A DNA stretch of 26,063 bases. Origin: a virus. The translations under genes were made by a program, and so were the position numbers. Shown here piece by piece: positions 1 to 6,705 of the stretch. Position 1 is the stretch's first letter. The number at the start of each line of letters is the position of its first letter. The notes under the pieces are model-generated. The model was not told the origin of the DNA. It saw nothing but the letters and a program-made list of their open reading frames with translations, and searched no databases. The stretch is taken from the IMG/VR virus record IMGVR_UViG_3300021425_000165, positions 1 to 26,063 of that record. The stretch is one strand, 5' to 3'.

Positions 1-128
1 CCATCAGGGAAATGGTGGAGGTACTTATTTCCTTACCACCCTCAGGTAAGGATATGAGAGACGGATTGGTAACTCTGCCTAGTCTCGGTCAAACGGCAGA
101 GGTTCTAACAATGTTAAGAAAATCTTGA
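1..128 (+). CDS. 3' end of an unidentified gene (partial)
   Basis: The frame starting at base 3 is open from the window edge to a TGA at 126-128, giving about 41 C-terminal residues that end in TMLRKS. The residue mix is that of a normal soluble protein, and the next gene on this strand begins only after a promoter-like gap, so this reads as the tail of a gene that starts outside the window. An internal ATG at 54 could also start a 24-aa ORF, but the open frame upstream of it favours a longer protein. I do not recognise the family. Confidence 0.6.
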   Translation, partial: IREMVEVLISLPPSGKDMRDGLVTLPSLGQTAEVLTMLRKS

Positions 129-193
129 TTTCCGTAACATTTGTTTACCTATTTATCATACTACGGTTTTCCTGCCCTGTCAAGACTCACATC

Positions 194-201
194 CCTAAAT
201 A
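194..201 (+). promoter_or_regulatory. candidate T4-type late promoter (CCTAAATA)
   Basis: CCTAAATA resembles the T4 late box TATAAATA and sits 24 bases before the ATG at 226. The rest of the gap 129-225 shows no other gene. T4-type late transcription starts a few bases after the box, near 207, which is too close for the in-frame GTG at 208 and favours the ATG at 226. Confidence 0.4.
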
Positions 202-225
202 ATTGCAGTGTTCAAATCCCGAAAA

Positions 226-714
226 ATGAAAAAAGCAGCATTGTTTTTTGGTATGTTACTGATGGCGGCACCAGCTAATGCCGATCTTATTACTAAACAT
301 TCAACTAGTGTTCAACTAACTGTTGATGCTGCTGCCTCTCAGGCAACTCGTCTAGGTTCATCATATTCTGTGAGTGGTTCTAATGTCTCTGCTACTCTTG
401 GTGGTCTTACTGCTCCTGTTTCGGCAACTGCTGCGGCGACCATGAATGCTGGAACATATACCCAGACAACTGCTGGTAGTGCGTTTTCCTTCACAGAAAC
501 CTTCAACCAAGGTGACGCAATCCCAAGCAACACAACCATTACTTCAGGTGTGGCTCCATCCCTCCCTGCGTTTGGAAGTGTCACCACAACTGCTGGTGGG
601 GTGGCTGGCACTCTCGCTGGTACTATCGATTCTGCTGGGGTTATGTCATTGACTGCTGGTGGTGCTGGCACCTCGGCAACAGGACAATTCGTTTCTGAAA
701 TCACCATTAGATAA
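226..714 (+). CDS. exported Ala/Thr/Ser-rich protein (paralogue of next gene)
   Basis: The 162-aa product starts with a clear Sec signal peptide (MKKAALFFGMLLMAAPANA, cleavage after residue 19). The mature part is rich in Ala, Thr, Ser and Gly, has no cysteine and has almost no charged residues, as in secreted or surface beta-structured proteins. An in-frame GTG at 208 would add six residues, but the ATG gives a better signal peptide. A segment around AFSFTETFNQG (about residue 86) recurs in the next gene as AFQFTETYKGPG. The family is unknown to me; a virion-surface or periplasmic role is only inference. Confidence 0.75.
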   Translation: MKKAALFFGMLLMAAPANADLITKHSTSVQLTVDAAASQATRLGSSYSVSGSNVSATLGGLTAPVSATAAATMNAGTYTQTTAGSAFSFTETFNQGDAIPSNTTITSGVAPSLPAFGSVTTTAGGVAGTLAGTIDSAGVMSLTAGGAGTSATGQFVSEITIR

Positions 715-729
715 CTTGTATAGATAACC

Positions 730-1146
730 ATGAAGAGATTACTTTTCGTGGCATTCTTACTGGGATCTCCTGCTATGGCGGTCCCAGTAGTCCCTAACTT
801 CACACAGGGATCGATGACTAGCCACACTGAGACGACACAAAAAATTACAGAGACCATCAACTCGATGGATTATAACACAGGGTATCAATACTCTGTGACA
901 GGGAGTGGAATTACAGCATCAGGTTCTTTACAACCAGGAACAGGTGCTAACAATGTAACTATAGACGGCGTGACTTCAACATGGACAGGAATCAATACAA
1001 GACCAAACTTTACACAGACAGATCCAGGAGCAGCGTTTCAATTCACAGAAACTTACAAAGGTCCTGGTTTAAGCAATCAAACAATAATTCAAAGAACCAC
1101 AGAAGTTCAAAGCATAACCGACACTACCTCTATCTTCTCGCAATAG
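730..1146 (+). CDS. exported Thr/Ser-rich protein, second copy
   Basis: The 138-aa product has a signal peptide (about residues 1-17, ending PAMA) and a Thr/Ser/Asn-rich mature part without cysteines. It follows the previous gene by 15 bases. The shared AFxFTET motif and composition suggest an ancient tandem duplication. Its last 166 bases overlap the next gene in another frame. No enzymatic motif is visible and function is unknown. Confidence 0.75.
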   Translation: MKRLLFVAFLLGSPAMAVPVVPNFTQGSMTSHTETTQKITETINSMDYNTGYQYSVTGSGITASGSLQPGTGANNVTIDGVTSTWTGINTRPNFTQTDPGAAFQFTETYKGPGLSNQTIIQRTTEVQSITDTTSIFSQ

Positions 1147-1823
1147 GACTTAACTGTGTTTTCCCAATTCAAGCATACGCTGAAATCGGGGGTGTTAGTG
1201 CTACAGCTGCTCCCGTTGCTAATTCTTCAGGCTCTGTTACAAATCAGGCAATCCAAGTTTTACAAGGACCCTACATTACAAACACCTATGGGGCTGGGAT
1301 CCAGTGTCAGGGACCAACTATGAATATCACTCCATATGTGACTGGTAGTGCTTCTGCTACCAAACCATATGAACCGTATTATATGGATCCTGTCTATGAT
1401 ATGAGAGACATGGATGAAGATGGAGCACCTGATAATCCTGGTGATATTTTATATCGTGTTCCTGTAAGGACTGGACAAAAAGATAACTACAACCTAGGTT
1501 TGGGGTTCTCTATGACATGGAGCAAACCATTAGATAAGAAACTACAAGATCAATGTAAAGAAGCAGCTGCTGCTAACATCGCACTGATGCAACAGCAAAC
1601 TGCTAATAAAAGATTAGATTTTGAGATCGCTAGACTCAAGAATTGTGGTGAATTGATGAAGCAAGGAATTCAATTCCACCCCAAATCACCTTATTATAAG
1701 GTATGTGCTGATGTGGTTGTGAATAATCCTCCAGGACATACTCACCCACACTATCATACTATTCCTGCTCCTGTGTCTCAGAAGGCTGAGGATCTTGGGG
1801 GTCCACTACAGACGACTCGTTAA
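981..1823 (+). CDS. exported His-tailed protein overlapping the previous gene
   Basis: The 280-aa frame has its only ATG at 981, deep inside the previous gene. Its first 45 residues (basic, Asn/Ser/Arg-rich) come from the overlap and look like by-product sequence. From about residue 48 a hydrophobic stretch (YLYLLAIGLNCVFPIQAYA) resembles a signal peptide, followed by a mature domain of about 210 residues with four cysteines, a central helix rich in Ala, Gln and Lys, and a His-rich segment (HTHPHYH) near the end. No ATG, GTG or TTG lies just before the signal-like segment, so either a very long n-region is used or the protein is made by a -1 shift from the upstream frame. The 3' end overlaps the convergent gene by 65 bases. 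Family unknown. Confidence 0.65.
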   Translation: MDRNQYKTKLYTDRSRSSVSIHRNLQRSWFKQSNNNSKNHRSSKHNRHYLYLLAIGLNCVFPIQAYAEIGGVSATAAPVANSSGSVTNQAIQVLQGPYITNTYGAGIQCQGPTMNITPYVTGSASATKPYEPYYMDPVYDMRDMDEDGAPDNPGDILYRVPVRTGQKDNYNLGLGFSMTWSKPLDKKLQDQCKEAAAANIALMQQQTANKRLDFEIARLKNCGELMKQGIQFHPKSPYYKVCADVVVNNPPGHTHPHYHTIPAPVSQKAEDLGGPLQTTR

Positions 1824-2175
1824 TAAGTTTAGCAAGAACTTCCTGGTTGTGTTTTTCGAGAGCACATGGCATTGCTTCTTTGAGTGCTTCTGCTACATTC
1901 TCCTTGAATGAGCGATAGGGAATGAAGATGTCATCATCTTCAGTCTTATAGTCCTGGTGCGTCTCTTTGAACTTACGATCTACATCATATAGGAGATTTG
2001 TTACGATGTCATTGATAACTTCAATAGATGAAGGTGGCAGTGATACCCACTTGTATCCAGGGAACATATCATCCTTGACACGATCTAGCAGTGCTTTCTT
2101 GCAATGCCATTGTTGATCAAAGATTTGGGTAAATGCTTCCCAATCATGTTGGGATTTGAAATGTGGGATACTCAT
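1759..2175 (-). CDS. hypothetical acidic protein, 138 aa
   Basis: Soluble protein with a Trp/Phe-rich N-terminal third, an acidic middle (TEDDDIF) and a Gln/Glu/Pro-rich tail. It has no signal or membrane segment. The start ATG overlaps the upstream stop by one base (TAATG), so it is translationally coupled to the 267-aa gene. Its 3' end overlaps the convergent plus-strand gene. Function not recognised. Confidence 0.7.
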   Translation of the reverse strand: MSIPHFKSQHDWEAFTQIFDQQWHCKKALLDRVKDDMFPGYKWVSLPPSSIEVINDIVTNLLYDVDRKFKETHQDYKTEDDDIFIPYRSFKENVAEALKEAMPCALEKHNQEVLAKLINESSVVDPQDPQPSETQEQE

Positions 2176-2978
2176 TAGGGTTTGAGCGTTTGTCTCAATG
2201 CCATTATAGCACGGTTTCGGTCTCTTTGCTCGTTTCTACGCTCGGCAGTGGACAGTACGGGAACTGACTTCCCCCTAAGTTTAGCAATCTTTTTCATTAC
2301 TTTCTTGACCGTTGGTTTGATAACCTTTAGTAGGATATCTGCCAGCGGTTTTGCCATAAGTGCTGATGCAGTGGCAATGACAGCAACTCCACCAACCTGA
2401 ATAACCTGACCACTACTAGGCAGTCCTGCTACTATCTGTTGAGGTAGTGGGACTGCTTCTGTTATCTGAACACACTCATTACCTATGAGTTTATATTCAG
2501 TAACCTTCTTTCGGAAACCCTCTACATATGTTCCTACAGGTTCCCTGGCGTTCTGTGCTGCTGTAGGACAATCAATCTTAGCAGTAGCAGGTGGTGCTGC
2601 TGGTGGTATCTCCACTTGTCCAGGAGGTTTAGGTTTCTCTGGCTCTGGCGTTTCTGTTTTTGGAATCCCAGCAGGACGAGTCTGATTTACCTGTTGAGGT
2701 GTTTGTTCAGGTTCATAAGTAGGAGGATTAAAACTGGGGAGATTACCATCACAGTAAGTAACCAATCCTTTGGGGTCATCCCCTCCAACTGTTTTTGACT
2801 TTGAATTCGACTCATGAGCTTCTACGCATCCTGGTACGTCAACGATAGGCACACCAATATTTACCACTACAGGAGGTGCTAGTGGTGTTTGTATGTAGTT
2901 TTCTGAAGATGTTACTACTTGAGGTATTTGAATTCCATGAATATTAATATCTCTAGAAGTAATATTAGGAATCTCCAT
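2175..2978 (-). CDS. Pro-rich protein with C-terminal membrane segment, 267 aa
   Basis: An N-terminal region of about 90 residues is followed by a long Pro/Glu/Lys linker (about residues 80-135). A domain with two of the four cysteines comes next, then a hydrophobic helix (around IQVGGVAVIATASALM) and a strongly basic tail (KVMKKIAKLRGKS, then Arg-rich). The layout suggests a protein anchored by a late helix with a long flexible arm, such as a structural or envelope-spanning component, but no family is recognised. Confidence 0.7.
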   Translation of the reverse strand: MEIPNITSRDINIHGIQIPQVVTSSENYIQTPLAPPVVVNIGVPIVDVPGCVEAHESNSKSKTVGGDDPKGLVTYCDGNLPSFNPPTYEPEQTPQQVNQTRPAGIPKTETPEPEKPKPPGQVEIPPAAPPATAKIDCPTAAQNAREPVGTYVEGFRKKVTEYKLIGNECVQITEAVPLPQQIVAGLPSSGQVIQVGGVAVIATASALMAKPLADILLKVIKPTVKKVMKKIAKLRGKSVPVLSTAERRNEQRDRNRAIMALRQTLKP

Positions 2979-3081
2979 CGTTAAACAAATTTATTATCGC
3001 AGTAAACACAGAATGAAATGCGACATATAGAAAGAACTCACTCTTTCCATCATCTTTCTTTTTTCTTCTAGTTGTTGTCAT
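2965..3081 (-). CDS. small membrane protein, 38 aa
   Basis: Starts MTTTRRKKKDDGKSEFF: a basic, hydrophilic N-terminus followed by one hydrophobic helix (about residues 20-34) and the stop. It begins three bases after the 28-aa gene ends and overlaps the start of the 267-aa gene by 14 bases, filling an otherwise empty gap in the series. Function unknown; the spacing is the main support. Confidence 0.5.
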   Translation of the reverse strand: MTTTRRKKKDDGKSEFFLYVAFHSVFTAIINLFNDGDS

Positions 3082-3084
3082 TGG

Positions 3085-3171
3085 TTAAAATTTCCTATTT
3101 TTTATTGGCCAAGTAGATTCCATTCCTGAGATTAATAGAATCGCAAATAAAAATACAAAAAGTGTGCTCAT
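3085..3171 (-). CDS. small membrane peptide, 28 aa
   Basis: One hydrophobic helix (MSTLFVFLFAILLISG) followed by a short polar tail. The ATG overlaps the nuclease stop codon in an ATGA junction, the commonest junction in this region, which supports a coupled real gene. No function can be assigned. Confidence 0.55.
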   Translation of the reverse strand: MSTLFVFLFAILLISGMESTWPIKNRKF

Positions 3172-3629
3172 TCTACAAGAGTGCCATGAGCACGACGAAT
3201 CTCACGAAGTTCCTCAAAATCTTTCTGTTTAGTTCCACCATCATATGCCCAGGCGTAGCCTTCTGTAATCATTTGCTCATTGAGGGAGAGTTCTGCGTCT
3301 CCGATGTATAACCACCCGAGAAGACGCCCATACTTACCCATACCGCCAACAAGCTCAGTCCTAATAATGAGATCATCGTCACCAGAGATAGCACCTTCAA
3401 GCTTGTCCTTAAGCCAGTTGGTGGCATCGTATCCCAGTGCCTTCTCTTCATCATCTTTAGTTCGTTTTTCTGGAGTGTCAACTCCTGCCACTCTAACTCT
3501 CTCTTTTTTATATAAGTCAAAACCCAAGTCAATCGTGACATCAATTGTATCTCCATCAAGAACTCTATTGATCTCGATTACTCTAAAATTGTAGCAGCTC
3601 TTCCTGCTTGGTGGTGTCATTGCTCCCAT
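3168..3629 (-). CDS. staphylococcal-type nuclease (thermonuclease family)
   Basis: SNase-fold endonuclease that cleaves DNA or RNA phosphodiester bonds with Ca2+. The 153-aa product carries the family signatures: LDGDT (Asp25 and Asp27), RVRVAGVDTPE (Arg46, Asp51, Glu54) and KYGRLLGWLY (Arg102). These match the metal ligands and the two catalytic arginines plus glutamate of staphylococcal nuclease, so it should be active. No signal peptide is seen, so it probably acts in the infected cell or is packaged. A strong ribosome site (AAGGAG, six bases before ATG) makes it the best-translated gene locally. Degradation of host nucleic acid is a plausible but inferred role. Confidence 0.9.
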   Translation of the reverse strand: MGAMTPPSRKSCYNFRVIEINRVLDGDTIDVTIDLGFDLYKKERVRVAGVDTPEKRTKDDEEKALGYDATNWLKDKLEGAISGDDDLIIRTELVGGMGKYGRLLGWLYIGDAELSLNEQMITEGYAWAYDGGTKQKDFEELREIRRAHGTLVE

Positions 3630-3632
3630 ACT

Positions 3633-3824
3633 TTACTCCTTAATGCAAATAATTTGTGATGGATTGTAGGTATTTAGACCACAGGTAAAAACTTCGTGTG
3701 GGTATACAAAAATTTTATACAAAGTAAGAGTAGAAATTACAAGATTCATACCAATAATCCAAGGTTGTGCCTTATGAATCTTGTTAATATTTTCTTCACT
3801 CCAATACTCTTTCCACCACTTCAT
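3633..3824 (-). CDS. small membrane protein, 63 aa
   Basis: A Trp-rich amphipathic N-terminus (MKWWKEYWSEEN) leads into one hydrophobic helix (about residues 22-40), then a tail with two cysteines. It overlaps the upstream 79-aa gene by 29 bases and ends three bases before the nuclease start. Function unknown. Confidence 0.65.
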   Translation of the reverse strand: MKWWKEYWSEENINKIHKAQPWIIGMNLVISTLTLYKIFVYPHEVFTCGLNTYNPSQIICIKE

Positions 3825-4035
3825 TACATTCTTCCCTATGAAATCCTTCAGGTTCTGTCTTATGTATCCAATCTTTTAGTCTTGAAACATATAGCCTTAA
3901 TAAATCTGCCTGGTTCAGATGAAAGGTATCTTGACTTTCAAGATACAACTTATTATGGAGATCGACCCCATCTAAGCACTTCTTTATGATAGGGTTCCAG
4001 GGTTCCCTAAAAGAAGTATTCCATTCGCGTGGCAT
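3796..4035 (-). CDS. hypothetical soluble protein, 79 aa
   Basis: Predicted helical, charged protein without membrane segment; begins MPREWNTSFREPWNP. It starts three bases after the Lys-rich 32-aa gene. No motif recognised. Confidence 0.65.
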   Translation of the reverse strand: MPREWNTSFREPWNPIIKKCLDGVDLHNKLYLESQDTFHLNQADLLRLYVSRLKDWIHKTEPEGFHREECNEVVERVLE

Positions 4036-4038
4036 ATA

Positions 4039-4137
4039 CTATTTCTTCTTACCACCGTTTTTTGCTTTCTTAGCAGTCGCGTTCCCTTGATTCTGCTTCG
4101 ATTGACCCTTCTTGCCCTTGTTCGCGGACTTGGCCAT
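4039..4137 (-). CDS. Lys-rich basic mini-protein, 32 aa
   Basis: Begins MAKSANKGKKGQSK and ends KNGGKKK. Twelve of 32 residues are lysine, there is no acidic residue, and Gly, Asn, Gln and Ala make up most of the rest. The composition is that of a disordered nucleic-acid-binding or condensing peptide. Its first 68 bases overlap the 3' end of the 68-aa gene in another frame; the next gene starts three bases after its stop. Its codons are more GC-rich than its neighbours'. The coding call rests on composition and fit in the gene row. Confidence 0.55.
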   Translation of the reverse strand: MAKSANKGKKGQSKQNQGNATAKKAKNGGKKK

Positions 4138-4276
4138 CGTCTTCTAGTTCCTTAAAAGATAGTCTCAATATATATACGACACAATATAGTGTAAATGCTA
4201 ATCCACAACAAAGAAGAATAATAACAGACCATACTGGATCAGTTAAATTTTCATGGGGTCTCAGAATTAATTCCAT
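4070..4276 (-). CDS. membrane protein with acidic tail, 68 aa
   Basis: One strong transmembrane helix (VWSVIILLCCGLAFTLYCVV, about residues 15-34) followed by an acidic tail (ELEDDGQVREQGQEG). The tail is encoded by the same bases that encode the Lys-rich peptide in another frame. Overlaps the upstream gene by 26 bases. Function unknown. Confidence 0.6.
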   Translation of the reverse strand: MELILRPHENLTDPVWSVIILLCCGLAFTLYCVVYILRLSFKELEDDGQVREQGQEGSIEAESRERDC

Positions 4277-4460
4277 TTAAGTACTCCTTTTCCATTTGAT
4301 AAGGAACAACTTTTCCAGTCTTAAGTTCCCATGCACTAGTTAAGTCTGGTATTAACCACTTATCTATACGAGAGCAATGCTCCCAGTTAGCAGGAACAGT
4401 AGCACAAGGAATAACTACAGTAGACCAAAAGGCAGCAACATAATTTAGAATTGTAAGCAT
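4251..4460 (-). CDS. small protein with hydrophobic N-terminus, 69 aa
   Basis: MLTILNYVAAFWSTVVIPCATVP is hydrophobic and could be an anchor or signal; the rest is polar and Trp-containing, with two cysteines in total. I place the start at the ATG at 4460; the frame also allows a TTG one codon earlier. Follows the 114-aa gene closely. Not recognised. Confidence 0.6.
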   Translation of the reverse strand: MLTILNYVAAFWSTVVIPCATVPANWEHCSRIDKWLIPDLTSAWELKTGKVVPYQMEKEYLNGINSETP

Positions 4461-4466
4461 CAATGT

Positions 4467-4811
4467 TCATCTCCACTTCCTATGATTTATAGAAGTATCA
4501 TTCCAATCATTGGCATCTGACCAAGGAGCAATGATACGAATATCATCAAGACCCTCGATATCAGACTTCTTAATTTCTCTTATTGGTTCTTGCGTCTCTT
4601 CTTCTTCCCAAGTTTTTATGATCTCATTAACTTGTTTATCTACGTCAGTCATTTCCATATCAACTTTACCTTGAACCCACATAGTCCATAACCACTCAAT
4701 AAAACCTAGAGCAAGATGATTGATGGGGAACTTTTGTTCGTTTGCCCACCTTTTACTCTTAGTATACCAGTTTTCTTCTCCACCCCAATAATACTTAAAC
4801 TTGTGCTCCAT
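4467..4811 (-). CDS. hypothetical protein, 114 aa, Trp-rich
   Basis: Soluble protein with many aromatic residues (MEHKFKYYWGGEENWY) and an acidic central helix. The ATG overlaps the upstream TGA by one base (TGATG), which decides the start over the in-frame GTG one codon earlier. No known domain seen. Confidence 0.65.
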   Translation of the reverse strand: MEHKFKYYWGGEENWYTKSKRWANEQKFPINHLALGFIEWLWTMWVQGKVDMEMTDVDKQVNEIIKTWEEEETQEPIREIKKSDIEGLDDIRIIAPWSDANDWNDTSINHRKWR

Positions 4812-5368
4812 CACTCACAGTCCTTCACCATTGTAGCAACATCACCACCAATATCTGCTCCTTTATCCTGAGCAAACATTGCTACCCATCCTGCAGCCAA
4901 CCAACCAATATAAGGAATGCTACTAAACCATGGGGCAACAGCAGCACCAGCACTAGCTCCAACCATTCTACCTGCATTTTCTCCACCACCTTCCGCCTTG
5001 ATACACTCGACTTGTTGGGCAGTCAACTTTCCCGATTCACCACCCTGGAGATGCGTTGCTCCGTCCATGGTGTATTGTTCTTGTTGAATGATATTAGTTT
5101 TTCCACCAATACCAAAGAAACCATTCTTTTTATTAACAATCCTATCCTTAGTCATCACCTTAGGATCATTAGAATTGTATTTGATTCTATACCCATCTCT
5201 ACCATACTCAACTGTATAAGAAGTGTAATTACCAACAGGCAGATTAGGAAAAATGGGACGGTTGATTAAGTGTCCAACCATCCCCAGATGTGCGATACCA
5301 AACAAAGTACCTACTCCAATAGCAGCCCACTTAAATGGCGACTTCGGTGGCACATTGTTTGGTTTCAT
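4811..5368 (-). CDS. membrane protein with Gly/Ala-rich C-terminal helices, 185 aa
   Basis: An N-terminal helix (about residues 13-33) is followed by a polar domain rich in Tyr and Asn, then a Gly/Ala-rich hydrophobic region (RMVGASAGAAVAPW and IGWLAAGWVAMFA, about residues 133-166), which resembles glycine-zipper segments of pore or envelope proteins. A ribosome site AAGGA lies eight bases before the ATG. Two cysteines, Cys near 122 and the penultimate residue, might form a disulfide. Function not identified. Confidence 0.7.
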   Translation of the reverse strand: MKPNNVPPKSPFKWAAIGVGTLFGIAHLGMVGHLINRPIFPNLPVGNYTSYTVEYGRDGYRIKYNSNDPKVMTKDRIVNKKNGFFGIGGKTNIIQQEQYTMDGATHLQGGESGKLTAQQVECIKAEGGGENAGRMVGASAGAAVAPWFSSIPYIGWLAAGWVAMFAQDKGADIGGDVATMVKDCE

Positions 5369-5369
5369 T

Positions 5370-5528
5370 TTACCATTCCTTTAATTGTTTATCTAAATCT
5401 TTCAATTCAGAATAATACTCACAAGGATATTCCATAGTAATTTGATCACCCTGAAGCATTAAGTCAGTTCTACACATTCCATTACCAATTTCCATGTGTC
5501 CAACAATAAACAAAGTAAGTAGCATCAT
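5370..5528 (-). CDS. small protein, 52 aa
   Basis: Starts MMLLTLFIVGHMEIGNG, then a polar region with two cysteines and a charged helical tail. Only one base separates its TAA from the next ATG, and its 3' end supplies that gene's AAGGA ribosome site. The short hydrophobic N-terminus may be a signal or anchor. Function unknown. Confidence 0.6.
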   Translation of the reverse strand: MMLLTLFIVGHMEIGNGMCRTDLMLQGDQITMEYPCEYYSELKDLDKQLKEW

Positions 5529-5532
5529 TGTT

Positions 5533-5997
5533 CTATACCGTAGGCATTACAGGTGGTTCGCCGTCTTTCTTAGGAGCAGTTGCAATCTGAATAGGTGCTT
5601 GTTCAATACGAATGGTTTGAGCAGGTGCTGTTTGTGCAGCAGCAGCAATCAGTTTCTCTAGATCTGCCTTAGTGATGCCACCACCAGCACCACCCATCTT
5701 CATCGTTCCATCACCAGACTTCTTTGCTGTCTGGACACCGAAGGTAGCAAGAACTCCTGTAAAGACAGAAGCAATAAAAGTAGGATCAAGTTTCTGTTCA
5801 GGAATACCAAAAGCAGGTGGCAGTTTAATATAAGCAAGGGTTAAAATACCACCAGACCAAACAAGAATGCCAAGGCGAACCATAGTGCTGATTGCTTCCA
5901 ACTGACCTTCGTGATCATCGGCAGCTGCTTTTATTTTACCAAATAAACCTTTCTTTTTCTCTTCCTCTTTCAGAGGTTCTTTTACTTCTTCAGACAT
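5533..5997 (-). CDS. two-helix membrane protein, candidate holin
   Basis: A charged N-terminal tail (about 25 residues, Lys/Glu-rich) precedes two hydrophobic helices (about residues 41-62 and 72-92) joined by a short Pro-containing turn. Next come a Gly-rich linker and an Ala/Gln-rich C-terminal helix. Size and two-helix topology fit class II holins, and a lysozyme-like gene lies 2 kb upstream on the same strand, but no holin family is recognised and the tail is long. A late-type promoter sits 23 bases before the ATG, with a six-bp hairpin (6000-6017) in the leader. It could instead be a virion membrane-interacting protein. Confidence 0.7.
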   Translation of the reverse strand: MSEEVKEPLKEEEKKKGLFGKIKAAADDHEGQLEAISTMVRLGILVWSGGILTLAYIKLPPAFGIPEQKLDPTFIASVFTGVLATFGVQTAKKSGDGTMKMGGAGGGITKADLEKLIAAAAQTAPAQTIRIEQAPIQIATAPKKDGEPPVMPTV

Positions 5998-6019
5998 TTA
6001 GTGCAGAATAATGCACTGT

Positions 6020-6027
6020 TATTTATG
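6020..6027 (-). promoter_or_regulatory. candidate late promoter CATAAATA
   Basis: Minus-strand CATAAATA matches the T4/cyanophage late box nATAAATA. It ends 23 bases before the ATG of the two-helix membrane gene and lies inside the 3' end of the gene upstream. The same octamer precedes the Dps-like gene. Confidence 0.6.
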
Positions 6028-6217
6028 GATTAAGGTAGTCAACTGTGATATTTGTATCTGTTATTTGATTATATTTTTTACAAAGGTCTTCACTTGATGC
6101 GTGTTCCCACTTGTGTTTTGTTTCTTTTAACTGTTTTGTGTAATCTTCACCATCGTTTGTTTGCATCTCAGTGGCAACGATGGTTTTGATTAACACATCT
6201 CTTGTTAAATGTGTCAT
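6023..6217 (-). CDS. hypothetical soluble protein, 64 aa
   Basis: Charged helical protein (MTHLTRDVLIKTIVATEMQ) with one cysteine and no membrane segment. It has an AAAGG ribosome site. The roughly 100 bases upstream (6218-6317) hold no gene; they contain a CCCAAA/TTTGGG hairpin and an AATAAATA late-type box at 6315-6322. Not recognised. Confidence 0.6.
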   Translation of the reverse strand: MTHLTRDVLIKTIVATEMQTNDGEDYTKQLKETKHKWEHASSEDLCKKYNQITDTNITVDYLNP

Positions 6218-6317
6218 ACCTTTAAATGCTTTCCAACAAAAAATTTACCATAACAAAACAAGAAGTATTCACAGAATTTTTCTTGGCTGGTTTCCCAAAA
6301 AATTTGGGTGATATTAT

Positions 6318-6479
6318 TTATTTAAATTCATCCCTTACATACTTATATGGAAGTGTCCCTTCTAAGATTTCCAAAAGTTCTCCATACTCTTTATATCGTC
6401 TATCACCAGCAATAAAATGATGCTGACGTTTCCATACAGCATCAATAAGAAGTTCTGTTTGTTCGTTTGTAAGTTTCAT
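6318..6479 (-). CDS. hypothetical soluble protein, 53 aa
   Basis: MKLTNEQTELLIDAVWKRQ begins an amphipathic, charged helical protein that would form a small helical bundle. One base separates it from the upstream stop codon. Function unknown; the coding call rests on spacing and normal composition. Confidence 0.6.
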   Translation of the reverse strand: MKLTNEQTELLIDAVWKRQHHFIAGDRRYKEYGELLEILEGTLPYKYVRDEFK

Positions 6480-6480
6480 T

Positions 6481-6705
6481 TTAATCAAAAATTGGTTTTA
6501 CTGGAGGATTCCACTCATCTCGTACTGCTTTCATAACATCTTTAGGGACGCCATAATAACCCATATGCATCCACACACAGTCGATATAACGTAAGTCTTC
6601 TCGGTCTGCATCTATCGTGAAAGAATCACAATACTGAACAATATCATAAGGAACTTCTACTTTCTTCCAAGTGTGAGGTTCTTCAACAAAAAATGGTACA
6701 GTCAT
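6481..6705 (-). CDS. hypothetical soluble protein, 74 aa
   Basis: Acidic protein rich in Asp, Val and aromatic residues (begins MTVPFFVEEPHTW). The ATG overlaps the upstream TGA by one base (TGATG), so the TTG one codon earlier is not needed. No motif recognised. Confidence 0.65.
   Translation of the reverse strand: MTVPFFVEEPHTWKKVEVPYDIVQYCDSFTIDADREDLRYIDCVWMHMGYYGVPKDVMKAVRDEWNPPVKPIFD

Noticed and set aside
208-225. GTG start extending the first exported protein
   Set aside because: The GTG is too close to the likely transcription start after CCTAAATA and adds charged residues before a clean signal peptide; the ATG at 226 is preferred.
719-726. TATAGATA as a late promoter for the gene at 730
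   Set aside because: It is only three bases from the ATG, leaving no room for a transcript start, and has a mismatch in the core.
339-860. 173-aa frame on the minus strand
   Set aside because: It is antisense to two signal-peptide genes, has no ribosome site or coupling, and its composition mirrors the plus-strand repeats.
1050-1146. Programmed -1 frameshift between the second and third exported genes
   Set aside because: The frames fit, but no slippery heptamer or downstream pseudoknot is visible; kept only as a possibility in the overlap finding.
6288-6306. CCCAAA/TTTGGG hairpin as a terminator
   Set aside because: No T run follows on either strand, so intrinsic termination is unlikely.
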